Assembly: GCA_015655015.1 (NCBI GenBank)
Contig: JAATFV010000178.1
Location: forward strand, 62,001-126,000
Source of the DNA: Chitinophagales bacterium
GTDB lineage: Bacteria > Bacteroidota > Bacteroidia > Chitinophagales > Chitinophagaceae
Length of the DNA: 64,000 nucleotides
Reading direction: 5' to 3'
Below the pieces are notes generated by a model. That model saw only the letters and a program-made list of their open reading frames with translations. It had not been told where the DNA came from and made no database searches. Each line of letters opens with the position of its first letter. Positions within the stretch are counted from its first letter, which is position 1. Both the position numbers and the translations under genes were made by a program. Shown here piece after piece: positions 26,508 to 35,686 of this stretch.

Positions 26508-28268
26508 TTACTCCTTGATAAATTTCACCGTCTGCTTCTGCTGATCCGTAGTGACACTCAATAGGTACACCCCTTGCGGAAGGGCGGCGATCCTGCTTGT
26601 CTCCAGGCTGTTCTCTCCTTTTACCAGAGAGATATTCTGCTGCAATAACAGCTTCCCGCTGATATCAGTCACTGTCACCACGGCGTTAGCTGGCTTCGGG
26701 GAACTTACGGTTAAAGAGAGGGATTGATGAAAAGGATTGGGCGATACCCGGATGGAAAGAGCCGTCAGATTTGGTTGCATCGTTACCGTCTTGCTATACG
26801 TGAATTTGCCATCGATGTCTATCATTTTCAAACGATAGGAATAGGAGGCGCTGCCGTCCAGGGGATCGGTATAACTATAGTTCAGGTTCTGATGGCTATT
26901 GCCGGCTGCCGGTACAGTAGCCAGGTCTTGAAAACCGTTTCCTTCATTGCGTTGTATTTCAAAGCTGCGCGTATTCTGCTCAGCGGTCGTAGTCCATTGG
27001 AGCAGGTTACCACCTGTAACGGGCTGCCCGGTGAAGCTGACCAAGGTCAGTGGCAATGGCGTCAGCGAGCCGGTGGATATAAAGAATCCGCTGAATCCAG
27101 TGATGTCGAACGTCACCTCCCATCGGCTGGCGCTGGCATTCCATACGATATTGTTATCATCGGGATCGATCTCGCCGCTGCCGCCCACATAGGTGCCGGG
27201 ATCGGTGCCAGCGCCATGGAACTGCGTGACGCGGAGATTGCTGATTCCTGTGGCATCCGTGGAACCCGTAGGAAGGGCGGGATTGCCGGCTCTCGCCAGG
27301 TTATAGGCATTGAAATCAGCTTGTGTAAAATAGAGAGTCACTGTTGCGGTGGAGGTACCGGGATTAATAGACGGTTCCAGGTTATAGTGTCGTTGCACAT
27401 AGGGAATGCCATTATAGGAAGATACTGCGGCATCCACAGTGACACAACTTTGGATCGTGCCGCTCACAGGATTGGCGCCAGACGGCAATAAGGCAGCTAT
27501 TGGGCTGCCGGTGCTATCCGGATTAATAGAGAGAATGCCGGGTAATATTCCATTGACGGAACAATCTGGATCGTCTCCTGGCGTACCGGCTGGAGAGGTT
27601 TTTAAAGGAAGTACAGTTATATTAAGATAGCTATCCTTTGAGCCGCAGCCATTTTGGATAGTAACAGTTAAGCGGATGGGATTACTGCTAACAGGAGATA
27701 TAGGAAAAGCAGCAACAGAATCTCCAATATCATAATAATAGTAATTATGGTTCCCTCCTCCGGGATAATACCACATAATTGAATCCATGGCTATACCACC
27801 GGTAGCGCTGACAGTATAGGACGCCGTACTTCCCTCATAGACAGTTGTATCCGGATTTATAAAGACCAGAGGGGCAGAAGGAAGACCAGTATCAACCCTG
27901 AAGGGAACCGGAGCAGAAAAAATATTGGGATTGGAAGTATTGATGACACGAAAAAGATAATTATCCATTGATTGGTTAGCGGTAAATTCCAATTGCGAAG
28001 AATACGAATAAATAGGGTAATAATTATACCCATTGTCGTCTATTCTATATATATCACCATCCTCCAACGTGGTCCAGGTAACGCCCTTATCCGTAGAAGC
28101 CTGCCAGTCATATCCGAGAGTAGGAATACTGGCATACATAAAAGCGGTTGTCCCTACACAGGCACGTACGACACTGGCCCCCCTAAATACTATCGGCGCC
28201 TGCCCCATCACCACCCCAAAAACACCCGCCAGACACAACAATACATACGTGAATAGAATTCTTTTCAT
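26508..28268 (-). CDS. Secreted protein with type IX secretion C-terminal sorting domain
   Basis: 586 residues. A signal peptide at 1-22 (VLLCLAGVFGVVMGQ) is followed by Ig/PKD-like beta domains with Asn/Tyr-rich repeats and a region near 410-480 that resembles fibronectin-like linkers (NLLQWTTTAEQNTRSFEIQR). The last ~75 residues are a type A T9SS sorting domain: SPNPFHQSLSLTV, then DISGKLLLQQ, then LPQGVYLLSVTTD and a basic end KQTVKFIKE. It should cross the outer membrane through the gliding/T9SS machinery and be cell-surface bound or released. No enzymatic domain is visible, so an adhesin or structural role is likely. Start ATG at 28268. Confidence 0.88.
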   Translation of the reverse strand: MKRILFTYVLLCLAGVFGVVMGQAPIVFRGASVVRACVGTTAFMYASIPTLGYDWQASTDKGVTWTTLEDGDIYRIDDNGYNYYPIYSYSSQLEFTANQSMDNYLFRVINTSNPNIFSAPVPFRVDTGLPSAPLVFINPDTTVYEGSTASYTVSATGGIAMDSIMWYYPGGGNHNYYYYDIGDSVAAFPISPVSSNPIRLTVTIQNGCGSKDSYLNITVLPLKTSPAGTPGDDPDCSVNGILPGILSINPDSTGSPIAALLPSGANPVSGTIQSCVTVDAAVSSYNGIPYVQRHYNLEPSINPGTSTATVTLYFTQADFNAYNLARAGNPALPTGSTDATGISNLRVTQFHGAGTDPGTYVGGSGEIDPDDNNIVWNASASRWEVTFDITGFSGFFISTGSLTPLPLTLVSFTGQPVTGGNLLQWTTTAEQNTRSFEIQRNEGNGFQDLATVPAAGNSHQNLNYSYTDPLDGSASYSYRLKMIDIDGKFTYSKTVTMQPNLTALSIRVSPNPFHQSLSLTVSSPKPANAVVTVTDISGKLLLQQNISLVKGENSLETSRIAALPQGVYLLSVTTDQQKQTVKFIKE

Positions 28269-28393
28269 TCAAAAAGATTAAGGGTTAAAAAAATGTCAGG
28301 GGACGACCAGGAAGAGAAATTCTAAGGAGTATTGAATTAGGCGGCGGCATTTTCAGACAATGCCTGCGAACAAAATACACACGAATGTAATGT

Positions 28394-28424
28394 AAAAAGC
28401 ACCTACCCAAGGTAGATGCTTTTT
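28394..28424 (-). terminator. Terminator between secA and the T9SS protein gene
   Basis: AAAAAGCACCTACC (28394-28407) pairs with GGTAGATGCTTTTT (28411-28424) around a 3-nt loop, with one mismatch. The stem ends in A and T runs on either side, so it works on the minus strand for secA (stop at 28456) and could act in both directions. Confidence 0.8.
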
Positions 28425-28455
28425 ACTAATATATTAAATCAAGCGTATTATACTC

Positions 28456-31400
28456 TTACGCCACATCTCTCCCATGACAATTCTTATACTTCTTCCCGCT
28501 GCCGCAGGGACAGGCATCATTACGTCCGATCTTCGGGCCTACCTTCACCGGCTCCTGCCGGATGACCGGAGAGGGATCATGATATTCGTTGCCGCCTTCC
28601 TGGGGGATCCCCTGCGGAAGAGGACCAGCGCCATTGGCAGGGCCTGCCGCCGCCATCTCATCCTTACGGACTTTCAGCTTGCTCATGTCCGTCCGCTGTT
28701 CACGGCCTTCATGGATTCCCGACTGATTGCTGTTGGAATGATGAATGCCGCTATGGGAGAGGAAGCTGACGATATCCTTATTCACCTCGCTGTCCATACG
28801 CCGGAACAATTCAAAAGCCTCCATTTTATAGATCACCAGCGGATCTTTCTGTTCCAGGTATGCCGTCTGTACACTTTGTTTCAGGTCATCCATGGAACGC
28901 AGGTGCTCCTTCCAGGCCTCATCGATAATGGAGAGGGTGATCTGCCTTTCTACGGCATTCATCAGCTCCCTGCCATCGCTGTTCAATGTCTTTTGCAGGC
29001 CTACATGCACGTTGATCCTTTTCTTCCCGTCTGAAAAAGGCACTACCACATTCTCCACATGAGAGCCTTGCGTCGCACGTATATTATTGAATACAGGCAC
29101 CGCCTGCCTGCGTAATTCATCCAGCTTATGCTCATAATTTTGGGTCGCCTCCTGGTACAATCTCTCCGAGAGCTGATTGACATCGTCTTTCCGGAATTCT
29201 TCCTGGCTGATCTTCGTATCGATACCGAAATTGACGATGGTCGCTAATTTGAACCCTTCGTAGTCGTCCTGTTCCCGGAAGGAATTGACCAGGCCTTCCG
29301 CGACGATGTAAAAGGCATTGTCCAGATCCAGGGCCAGCCTTTCGCCGAACAGGGCGTGGCTACGTTTTTTATACACCACATTACGCTGCTTGTTCATGAC
29401 GTCATCATATTCCAGCAGGCGCTTACGGATGCCAAAGTTGTTTTCTTCCACCTTCTTCTGCGCCCGCTCGATGCTCTTCGTCACCATGCTGTGCTGGATC
29501 ACTTCCCCTTCCTTATAGCCCATTTTATCCATCAGCGAGGCAATACGGTCACTGCCGAACATGCGCATCAGGTCATCTTCCAGGCACACGTAGAATTGTG
29601 TGGTGCCGGGATCACCCTGACGGGCCGAACGACCGCGCAGCTGCCTGTCCACCCGGCGGCTCTCATGTCTTTCCGTACCGATGATCGCCAGACCGCCCGC
29701 TTCTTTCACGCCAGGTCCCAGCTTGATATCCGTACCACGGCCGGCCATATTCGTAGCGATGGTCACCGCCCCTGCCAGGCCGGCTTCCGCCACTATCTGC
29801 GCTTCCCGGGCATGCTGTTTGGCATTCAGTACATTGTGCGGGATCTTCTTTACCTGCAGCATCTTGCCGAGCAATTCGCTCACCTCCACGTTGGTGGTGC
29901 CTACGAGGGATGGCCTTCCTTCTGCCCGCAGTTTTTCAATTTCGTCTATGACCGCCTTGTATTTTTCCCGTTTGGTCTTATAGACAAGATCCTGGTGATC
30001 CTTACGGATCGCCGGCACATTCGTGGGAATGGTCACCACATCCAGCTTATAGATATCCCATAATTCCGCGGCTTCCGTCTCCGCCGTACCGGTCATACCG
30101 GCCAGCTTGTGGTACATACGGAAATAGTTTTGTAAGGTCACGGTAGCATAGGTCTGTGTGGCCGCCTCGATCTTCACGTTTTCCTTAGCCTCGATAGCCT
30201 GGTGCAGACCGTCGCTGTACCGTCTTCCGTCCAGGATACGGCCCGTCTGCTCATCTACAATTTTTACCTGACCGTCCAGTACGACATATTCCACGTCCTT
30301 ATCAAATAAGGTGTAGGCTTTCAGCAGCTGCTGTACGGTATGGATACGGTCCGCTTTTATGGCATATTCATTCAGGAGCGCTTCCTTACTTTGTAATTTT
30401 TCCTCCGGATCGGCATCGCTCTTCTCGATATCGGCCAGCTTGATGCCAATGTCAGGCAGCACGAAGAATTCGGGATCTTCTCCTTCGCGGGTGATCATCT
30501 GGATACCCTTATCGGTCAGGTCCACGGAATTATTTTTCTCGTCGATATGGAAAAATAATTCAGCATCCACCTTCGGCATTTCCTTTTGCTGATCGGCGAG
30601 ATAATAATTTTCTGCCTTCTGCAGCTTTACCTTGATGCCGGCTTCGCTAAGGAATTTGATCAGGGCGCCGGATTTGGGCAACCCGCGGTGAGCCCGGAAC
30701 AGGGCCAATCCGCCATCTTTCGGATCATCATTGCCTTCGGCAATTTTTTTCCTGGCTTCGATCAGGAACTGGTTGGTCACCTTTCGCTGAGCCTCGAATA
30801 ATTTTTCTACCCGGCCTTTTAATATATGGTATTGCTGGTCGTCGCCTTTTGGTACGGGACCTGAGATGATCAACGGCGTACGGGCATCATCGATCAGTAC
30901 GCTATCCACTTCATCCACCATGGCGTAGTGGTGTTTGCGCTGTACCATCTCCTCCGGAGAATGCACCATGTTGTCACGGAGATAGTCGAAGCCGAACTCA
31001 TTATTCGTGCCATAGGCGATATCTGCCAGATAAGCTTTGCGGCGGGCTTCGCTGTTCGGCTCATGTTTGTCGATACAATCAACGGTCAGCCCCAGCCATT
31101 CGAAAATAGGACCATTCCATTCGGAGTCACGCCGGGCAAGATAGTCATTCACGGTCACGATATGCACCCCCTCGCCGGACAATGCGTTCAGATAGGCGGG
31201 AAGAGTCGACACCAGGGTCTTACCTTCACCGGTGGCCATTTCCGCGATCTTCCCCTGGTGTAAGACGGCGCCTCCGATCAGCTGCACGTCATAATGCACC
31301 ATATTCCAGGTGACAGGGCTTCCGGCAGCCATCCAGGTATTATTATAGACCGACTGGTCGCCTTCGATGCGGATATGCTCTTTTCTGATGCTGAGATTCC

Positions 31401-31809
31401 GGTCCAGCTCGGTGGCGGTGGAAACGAGCGGCCCTTCCTTAAAGCGGCGGCTCGTCTCTTTCACGACGGCAAAAGCTTCCGGCAGCAACGTCTCCAGTAC
31501 CTCTTCGATCTGCTCGTCCCTGTCTTTCTTCAGCTGGTCTACCTCCTGGTAGATCACATCCTTGCCGCTGATATCACTGAAGGGAAGTTCTTCTGCCCTT
31601 TTGTTCAGATCGCTGATCTCTGTGTCAATTTTGCTTAAATGCTCTTTAATACGTGTCTTGAACTCTACCGTTTTGGCACGTAATTGATCATTGCTGAGGG
31701 ACTGATAAGCCGTAAAGTATTGATTGACCTGTCCAACGATCGGCTGGATGATCTTAATATCTTTCTCTGATTTATTGCCCCCGAATATCTTTGATAATAA
31801 ACCTAACAT
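28456..31809 (-). CDS. secA: Preprotein translocase ATPase SecA
   Basis: 1117 residues, longer than the 901 of E. coli but normal for Bacteroidota, which have insertions in the N-terminal region. It is the motor that pushes unfolded exported proteins through SecYEG. NBD1 carries Walker A MATGEGKT and the DEAD-like box DEVDSVLIDDARTP; NBD2 contains GTDIKLGPGV and QLRGRSARQGDPG. The C-terminus ends with the zinc-binding SEC-C motif CPCGSGKKYKNCHG after a variable linker with Gly, Pro and Glu. A good -33/-7 promoter is seen upstream at 31955-31923, which would give a leader of about 107 nt. Confidence 0.98.
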   Translation of the reverse strand: MLGLLSKIFGGNKSEKDIKIIQPIVGQVNQYFTAYQSLSNDQLRAKTVEFKTRIKEHLSKIDTEISDLNKRAEELPFSDISGKDVIYQEVDQLKKDRDEQIEEVLETLLPEAFAVVKETSRRFKEGPLVSTATELDRNLSIRKEHIRIEGDQSVYNNTWMAAGSPVTWNMVHYDVQLIGGAVLHQGKIAEMATGEGKTLVSTLPAYLNALSGEGVHIVTVNDYLARRDSEWNGPIFEWLGLTVDCIDKHEPNSEARRKAYLADIAYGTNNEFGFDYLRDNMVHSPEEMVQRKHHYAMVDEVDSVLIDDARTPLIISGPVPKGDDQQYHILKGRVEKLFEAQRKVTNQFLIEARKKIAEGNDDPKDGGLALFRAHRGLPKSGALIKFLSEAGIKVKLQKAENYYLADQQKEMPKVDAELFFHIDEKNNSVDLTDKGIQMITREGEDPEFFVLPDIGIKLADIEKSDADPEEKLQSKEALLNEYAIKADRIHTVQQLLKAYTLFDKDVEYVVLDGQVKIVDEQTGRILDGRRYSDGLHQAIEAKENVKIEAATQTYATVTLQNYFRMYHKLAGMTGTAETEAAELWDIYKLDVVTIPTNVPAIRKDHQDLVYKTKREKYKAVIDEIEKLRAEGRPSLVGTTNVEVSELLGKMLQVKKIPHNVLNAKQHAREAQIVAEAGLAGAVTIATNMAGRGTDIKLGPGVKEAGGLAIIGTERHESRRVDRQLRGRSARQGDPGTTQFYVCLEDDLMRMFGSDRIASLMDKMGYKEGEVIQHSMVTKSIERAQKKVEENNFGIRKRLLEYDDVMNKQRNVVYKKRSHALFGERLALDLDNAFYIVAEGLVNSFREQDDYEGFKLATIVNFGIDTKISQEEFRKDDVNQLSERLYQEATQNYEHKLDELRRQAVPVFNNIRATQGSHVENVVVPFSDGKKRINVHVGLQKTLNSDGRELMNAVERQITLSIIDEAWKEHLRSMDDLKQSVQTAYLEQKDPLVIYKMEAFELFRRMDSEVNKDIVSFLSHSGIHHSNSNQSGIHEGREQRTDMSKLKVRKDEMAAAGPANGAGPLPQGIPQEGGNEYHDPSPVIRQEPVKVGPKIGRNDACPCGSGKKYKNCHGRDVA

Positions 31810-31922
31810 ATTTGCTTAGTATTGAATGATTTAAAATTACGGGATAATTACCCCTCTAAAATTTTGGGCTTTCCCTTCCGCAGAACGAATGATCATTCCG
31901 TCCGAAAGGTAAAATACTCCTT

Positions 31923-31955
31923 CAAATTTAGTGCTATCCTCCCGGATAAGTCAAA
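31923..31955 (-). promoter_or_regulatory. Bacteroidota-type promoter for secA
   Basis: On the minus strand TTTG (31955-31952) and TAAATTTG (31930-31923) are separated by 21 bp. This matches the TTTG / TAnnTTTG consensus with 19-21 bp spacing used by the primary sigma factor of this phylum. Confidence 0.55.
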
Positions 31956-32130
31956 TTGACAGGGTAGCAAAGGTACGGAAAGCCGGGAGAAGAAGCGAAA
32001 GAAACAACCCTTAATAAACGCTTGAAAGACAGTAGTTTTATAAATGATTCCCCTTACGGATCGCCCCCCAAAATTATTTTTTTTGGGGTTGATAAAGAAA
32101 ACTATTAATTTTAGGATTGTTTAGTAATTC

Positions 32131-32148
32131 TTTAGATTATTTTCTAAA
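32131..32148. promoter_or_regulatory. Candidate operator upstream of the XRE/S24 regulator
   Basis: The inverted repeat TTTAGA (32131-32136) and TCTAAA (32143-32148) with a 6-nt spacer ends 11 bp before the regulator's ATG. This is a natural place for autorepression. It is short and lies in AT-rich sequence, so chance is possible. Confidence 0.35.
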
Positions 32149-32159
32149 TTTATTAGTCT

Positions 32160-32909
32160 ATGTCAACAGCCGGACAAAATCTGAAATATCTCCGTAAGTT
32201 AAGGGGTTGGACCCAGGAAGAATTTGCTGTCAAACTGGGCATTAAGAGATCCTTGCTGGGAGCGTATGAAGAAGAAAGGGCCGAGCCCCGGATCGAAGTG
32301 CTGGAAGTAGTGGGAGATATGTTCAAGCTGACCCTCGATGAGCTCCTCCGCAAAGAGCTGAGCGATGTAAAAGGCAGCTATCTTTCTAAAAGAAGGGCGC
32401 AGAAGCTGGTGACAGCTTCCAATGAAATACAGATAGTGCCGGTAAAAGCCGCTGCCGGTTACCTGGCCGGTTATGCAGATCCGGAGTTTCTGGATGAATT
32501 AAATACCTTCACCCTGCCGATGCTGGCCCCGGGCACTTATCGTGCTTTTGAAATTGTCGGGGACTCCATGCTGCCTACTCCCAGCGGATCGGTGATCGTC
32601 GGCGAGAAGGTCGATGACCTGGAAGAAGTAAAGAGCAATCAGACCTATATCGTAGTCTCCCGCAATGAAGGGATCGTATATAAAAGGGTCATGAAAAATA
32701 ATAAATCCAGGACTAAGCTCACCCTGGTCAGCGACAACACGGCCTATCAGCCTTATAATGTAAATGCGGATGATGTAATAGAAGTGTGGAAGGCGCAGAT
32801 GGTCATTAGCAAAGCCAATACCCAGCAGAGATGGGATGTCAATCAACTGGCCAGCCTGGTCAGTAACCTGCAGGAACAGGTCAGCTCCCTGAAGAAAAAG
32901 ATGAATTGA
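32160..32909 (+). CDS. XRE-family regulator with LexA-like S24 peptidase domain
   Basis: 249 residues. Residues 6-62 form a helix-turn-helix of the Cro/CI type (TQEEFAVKLGIKRSLLGAYE). Residues ~92-210 are an S24 peptidase-like domain: Ala-Gly bond at 99-100 in VKAAAGYLAG as a possible self-cleavage site, Ser136 in GDSMLPT, and Lys175 in GIVYKRV as the dyad partner. All parts for RecA-stimulated self-cleavage, as in LexA and CI repressors, are therefore present. The last ~30 residues are a heptad-like coiled coil (LASLVSNLQEQVSSLKKKM). It may be a chromosomal stress or SOS-type repressor; proteins of this shape are common in Chitinophagaceae. It is convergent with the DNA-repair phosphoesterase gene 21 bp away. 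Confidence 0.85.
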   Translation: MSTAGQNLKYLRKLRGWTQEEFAVKLGIKRSLLGAYEEERAEPRIEVLEVVGDMFKLTLDELLRKELSDVKGSYLSKRRAQKLVTASNEIQIVPVKAAAGYLAGYADPEFLDELNTFTLPMLAPGTYRAFEIVGDSMLPTPSGSVIVGEKVDDLEEVKSNQTYIVVSRNEGIVYKRVMKNNKSRTKLTLVSDNTAYQPYNVNADDVIEVWKAQMVISKANTQQRWDVNQLASLVSNLQEQVSSLKKKMN

Positions 32910-32929
32910 TTATCCGAACCACTCCTGCT

Positions 32930-33730
32930 CTACTGGATCTGAAAAATGCTCCCCGGACCTGCCCCGCCGCCGCTCATGGCCCCACCGCCTCCCGGGCCAT
33001 TTACCATCCCGCTCCGCCCGGCGCCGAAAATCCCTGTCTGGCCCCGGCCCGTCTCGTGCATTCTCCGGGGAGACGAAGAAGGTAATATGGCAAAAACATT
33101 CGACTGAGGTTCCGGATCGATCGACGCCATCCCGGTAAAACGGCTGAAAGCAGGCAGCACCGCAAAGTCCGTCCCGAAATAAAAACAGGGGAATCGCAGA
33201 CTCTGCTTTCCCAGCCCATTGATCCGTATACCAGGATGAATATGTCCCGAGAAATAATAAGCAGGAGCCACCCCTTCACAGGCAGCTATATCATCGACAT
33301 CCGTTATGTCATGTACAAATGCGAAAGCTCCGATGGACAGGCAGCCTTCGTTCACGGTAATTCCTGCCGCCTGATACCAGTCATCATGCAGAATATCGTG
33401 ATTGCCTTTAATAAGACGTATGGCGAGATGAGGGAAATCCTCCCGCCATCGCTGAAAAAGCGCTAATTCCTTATTCTCCCTGCTGTGAAAAAGATCTCCT
33501 ACCACCAGCAGCTGCCGCGGTTGAAAGTACTGTACCTGTGATAACAATCTCAACAGGTCCTCCCGGTAGACAGATTGCGGCACTCCGATGCCTGATTTAC
33601 GAAAATGTCCCGTCTTGCCAAAATGAAGATCCGATACGATCAGGGATTTTTCTTCTTCCCAGAAAATACAGCGGTCAGGAGAGAGCCATAATTGCTGGTC
33701 TTTAATACGATATGGGAAAGCAGGTTGCAT
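32930..33730 (-). CDS. pdeM: Ligase-associated DNA-damage-response metallophosphoesterase PdeM
   Basis: 266 residues of the calcineurin-like phosphoesterase fold: DLHFGK (metal ligands), GDLFHS, GNHD, and GHIHPG, in the standard order. The closest family is the PdeM endonuclease/phosphoesterase encoded beside the Lhr-type helicase, ATP-dependent ligase and MBL-fold exonuclease in many bacteria. The other three lie at 41711-49144, so this member is separated by about 8 kb. The last ~40 residues form a Gly/Met-rich low-complexity tail (GPGGGGAMSGGG) not expected in the family. The ATG at 33730 is downstream of a promoter and two operator-like dyads. The assignment to PdeM rests on motif order and on the presence of the rest of the set in the window. 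Confidence 0.88.
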   Translation of the reverse strand: MQPAFPYRIKDQQLWLSPDRCIFWEEEKSLIVSDLHFGKTGHFRKSGIGVPQSVYREDLLRLLSQVQYFQPRQLLVVGDLFHSRENKELALFQRWREDFPHLAIRLIKGNHDILHDDWYQAAGITVNEGCLSIGAFAFVHDITDVDDIAACEGVAPAYYFSGHIHPGIRINGLGKQSLRFPCFYFGTDFAVLPAFSRFTGMASIDPEPQSNVFAILPSSSPRRMHETGRGQTGIFGAGRSGMVNGPGGGGAMSGGGAGPGSIFQIQ

Positions 33731-33736
33731 AGATGT

Positions 33737-33771
33737 TTGTAAGTATACAATAGATGTTTGTAAGCATACAA
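33737..33771. promoter_or_regulatory. Two operator-like dyads in a 21-bp tandem repeat upstream of pdeM
   Basis: TTGTAAGTATACAA (33737-33750) and TTGTAAGCATACAA (33758-33771) each have the form TTGTA-N4-TACAA, with centres 21 bp apart. They are part of a 21-bp tandem duplication (33729-33749, 33750-33770) with one mismatch. They cover the expected transcription start and leader of pdeM and so look like sites for a dimeric repressor on one face of the helix. Confidence 0.6.
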
Positions 33772-33799
33772 ATGTATCTAAAAACCTTCAGGCTTCAAG
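33769..33799 (-). promoter_or_regulatory. Promoter for pdeM
   Basis: On the minus strand CTTG (33799-33796, one off the TTTG -33 box) is followed after 19 bp by TACATTTG (33776-33769), a match to TAnnTTTG. Transcription would begin near 33762, inside the dyads described for 33737-33771. Confidence 0.5.
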
Positions 33800-33864
33800 C
33801 GGTTAGAAATAAGCTTCTTCCGCGGCCGCTCATCGAGGTAACATTTATTTAATGCTTAATAATA

Positions 33865-33872
33865 TATATTTG
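33865..33872 (+). promoter_or_regulatory. Possible -7 box for the ECF sigma factor gene
   Basis: TATATTTG matches TAnnTTTG and lies 30 bp before the ATG at 33903. No clear TTTG box is found 19-21 bp upstream, so this is a partial promoter only. Confidence 0.35.
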
Positions 33873-33902
33873 TTGTGAACTTGCGTTGCCAATTACTAGC
33901 AT

Positions 33903-34481
33903 ATGGATGTAGTAGCAAATCTAAAAGAAGGATCGCATATTGCCTTTAAACAGGTTTATGACGAGTATCATGAGCGTATCTACTTCTATATTCTCGGCAA
34001 ATCGGGCTCCGCATATATTGCAGAAGAAGTATTGCAGTCCACTTTCTTCAAATTATGGCAATACAGAGAGACCCTGACAGAGGATCTGCCGGTGGCAGCA
34101 CAAGTATTCCGCATAGCCAACACTACCTTTATCAACCTTTTATATAAAGCCGGCAACGAACGCAAGGCTCTGTCCGAATACGGGAGCCAGGTAAGTAATT
34201 CAGCCGTTAATGATACATTGCTGCGGGTATCCGGCAATGAGACGGAACAGCATATACAACGAGCCATACACGCCATGCCCCCCGTTCGCAGAAAGGTATT
34301 CGAGCTAAGCCGCTATCACGGAATGTCTTACAGCCAGATAGCCAGTGAGTTGTCTATTTCCATCCGAACAGTGGAATCCCATATCTCCAAAGCCTTGCAA
34401 CAGCTTCGCCGCCTGACCACACTATTCCCGCCGGTCACTATTTTATTTCCCCTGATCCTTGCAGCCCTAACCCGCCAATAA
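33903..34481 (+). CDS. ECF-type RNA polymerase sigma factor
   Basis: 192 residues. Region 2 spans ~residues 10-75 (FKQVYDEYHERIYFYILG, AEEVLQSTFFKLWQYRE), and region 4 spans ~118-172 with the helix-turn-helix GMSYSQIASELSISIRTVESHISKAL. The hydrophobic C-terminal tail (LFPPVTILFPLILAAL) is typical of the Bacteroidota subgroup that partners with FecR anti-sigma factors. The FecR gene follows after a short gap, then SusC and SusD. The likely role is to turn on the susCD-like operon when the SusC receptor signals substrate binding through FecR. Confidence 0.93.
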   Translation: MDVVANLKEGSHIAFKQVYDEYHERIYFYILGKSGSAYIAEEVLQSTFFKLWQYRETLTEDLPVAAQVFRIANTTFINLLYKAGNERKALSEYGSQVSNSAVNDTLLRVSGNETEQHIQRAIHAMPPVRRKVFELSRYHGMSYSQIASELSISIRTVESHISKALQQLRRLTTLFPPVTILFPLILAALTRQ

Positions 34482-34558
34482 TTTATTTTTACCCCCACTA
34501 AGGGTAAAGCCCTTCCCGATTGTAATCTTTAGTGCAGCATTTTCTGAATGACACCGAC

Positions 34559-35599
34559 ATGGATGTAACCGACGAAATAATTGAGCGATTTTTTAAGAAC
34601 GAAGCCAGCCCCCTGGAAGTAGAGGCGGTAAAAGACTATTTTGACCAATACCCGGAGCAAATGGAAAAATACGCTTCGGAAATGGAGCGATTTAATACCG
34701 GCAGCCGCTTACATCCGGATACGTCCCGATCGATATTTAAAAAGATTGATCGCAGCCTGGAAGACCGGCGCCCTGCCAGAATAAAAAAATTATACCGGTC
34801 AATGGCCGTAGCTGCTTCCCTGATGCTCCTGGCCGGCGCGGCATGGTGGTTCATCGCAGGATACAAAGGGCATAAGGAAGAACTTCCCGTTGCCGGAAAA
34901 TTACAACCCCTTCAGCCCGGGCTCATCCAGGTGATGAACAAGTCCGATACCATCATGCATATTGTGTTAAAGGACGGCTCATTGGTTGAGCTGGAGCAAC
35001 ATAGCGGCCTCTCTTATTACGAACCATTCATCAACGACAGAAGGGATATTTCCTTAAAAGGTATTGCCATATTCACCGTAGCAAAGGATATGAAAAGATC
35101 CTTCACCGTATATGCAGGAGGAATAGCCACCACCGCTCTGGGAACACAGTTTAAGGTAAAGGCCGTCGGCGGAGAAGATCCTGTAACGGTACAGCTCTAC
35201 GAAGGTAAGGTGGTTGTCCGGCAAGTGAAAGGCAGTGAGACCAATTATCTTTTGCCGGGTCAGCAATTGGTATTTGACACCCGGACCCAAAGAATGAACC
35301 TGGCGAAGATCGAAGAGTACAACGGAGATGGGAATAAAGACAGAACCCTTCCTGGTAAAAAACAAACAAGCTCCGATCAGGACCTGGTGATCTTTAAAGA
35401 CCGGCCTTTCGAAGAAGTGATCGCCAGCCTGGAAAAAGAATACAAAGCAGATATACGATACAAGAGCGCCGCTGTCAAAAAGATAAATATTACAGCTGAA
35501 TTCAAACGCACGGAGACATTATCAGGTATTCTGAATACTATTGCCACTCTGAACGGTCTTTCTGTTTCGCAGCAAGGTAATACATACATTATCAGGTAA
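34559..35599 (+). CDS. FecR-family anti-sigma factor
   Basis: 346 residues from ATG 34559; an upstream GTG at 34532 is in frame but less likely. The N-terminal ~80 residues are cytoplasmic and helical (sigma binding). One membrane helix follows (MAVAASLMLLAGAAWWFIAG), then a periplasmic FecR domain (YAGGIATTALGTQFKVKAVG) and a C-terminal STN-like domain (DUF4974; FEEVIASLEKEYKADIRYKS, ILNTIATLNGL). It senses the state of the TonB-dependent receptor and releases or activates the ECF sigma factor encoded 77 bp upstream. The receptor encoded next has no STN domain of its own at its N-terminus, so how the signal passes is open. Confidence 0.92.
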   Translation: MDVTDEIIERFFKNEASPLEVEAVKDYFDQYPEQMEKYASEMERFNTGSRLHPDTSRSIFKKIDRSLEDRRPARIKKLYRSMAVAASLMLLAGAAWWFIAGYKGHKEELPVAGKLQPLQPGLIQVMNKSDTIMHIVLKDGSLVELEQHSGLSYYEPFINDRRDISLKGIAIFTVAKDMKRSFTVYAGGIATTALGTQFKVKAVGGEDPVTVQLYEGKVVVRQVKGSETNYLLPGQQLVFDTRTQRMNLAKIEEYNGDGNKDRTLPGKKQTSSDQDLVIFKDRPFEEVIASLEKEYKADIRYKSAAVKKINITAEFKRTETLSGILNTIATLNGLSVSQQGNTYIIR

Positions 35600-35686
35600 A
35601 TCCATCATCATAGAATAGTTGCTCAGAACTGAGAAATACCCGGATAGGGTAACAGGGGATCTTTTATTCAATCCAAAACAATCAAT

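Larger units (their letters stand above)
31810..32159. other. 350-bp divergent intergenic region between secA and the XRE/S24 regulator
   Basis: No gene is supported here. The secA-proximal half holds the secA promoter (31955-31923). The part next to the regulator (32075-32159) is very AT-rich and contains the dyad at 32131-32148. It should hold the promoter of the regulator gene, though no box with canonical -33/-7 spacing was found there. Confidence 0.6.
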
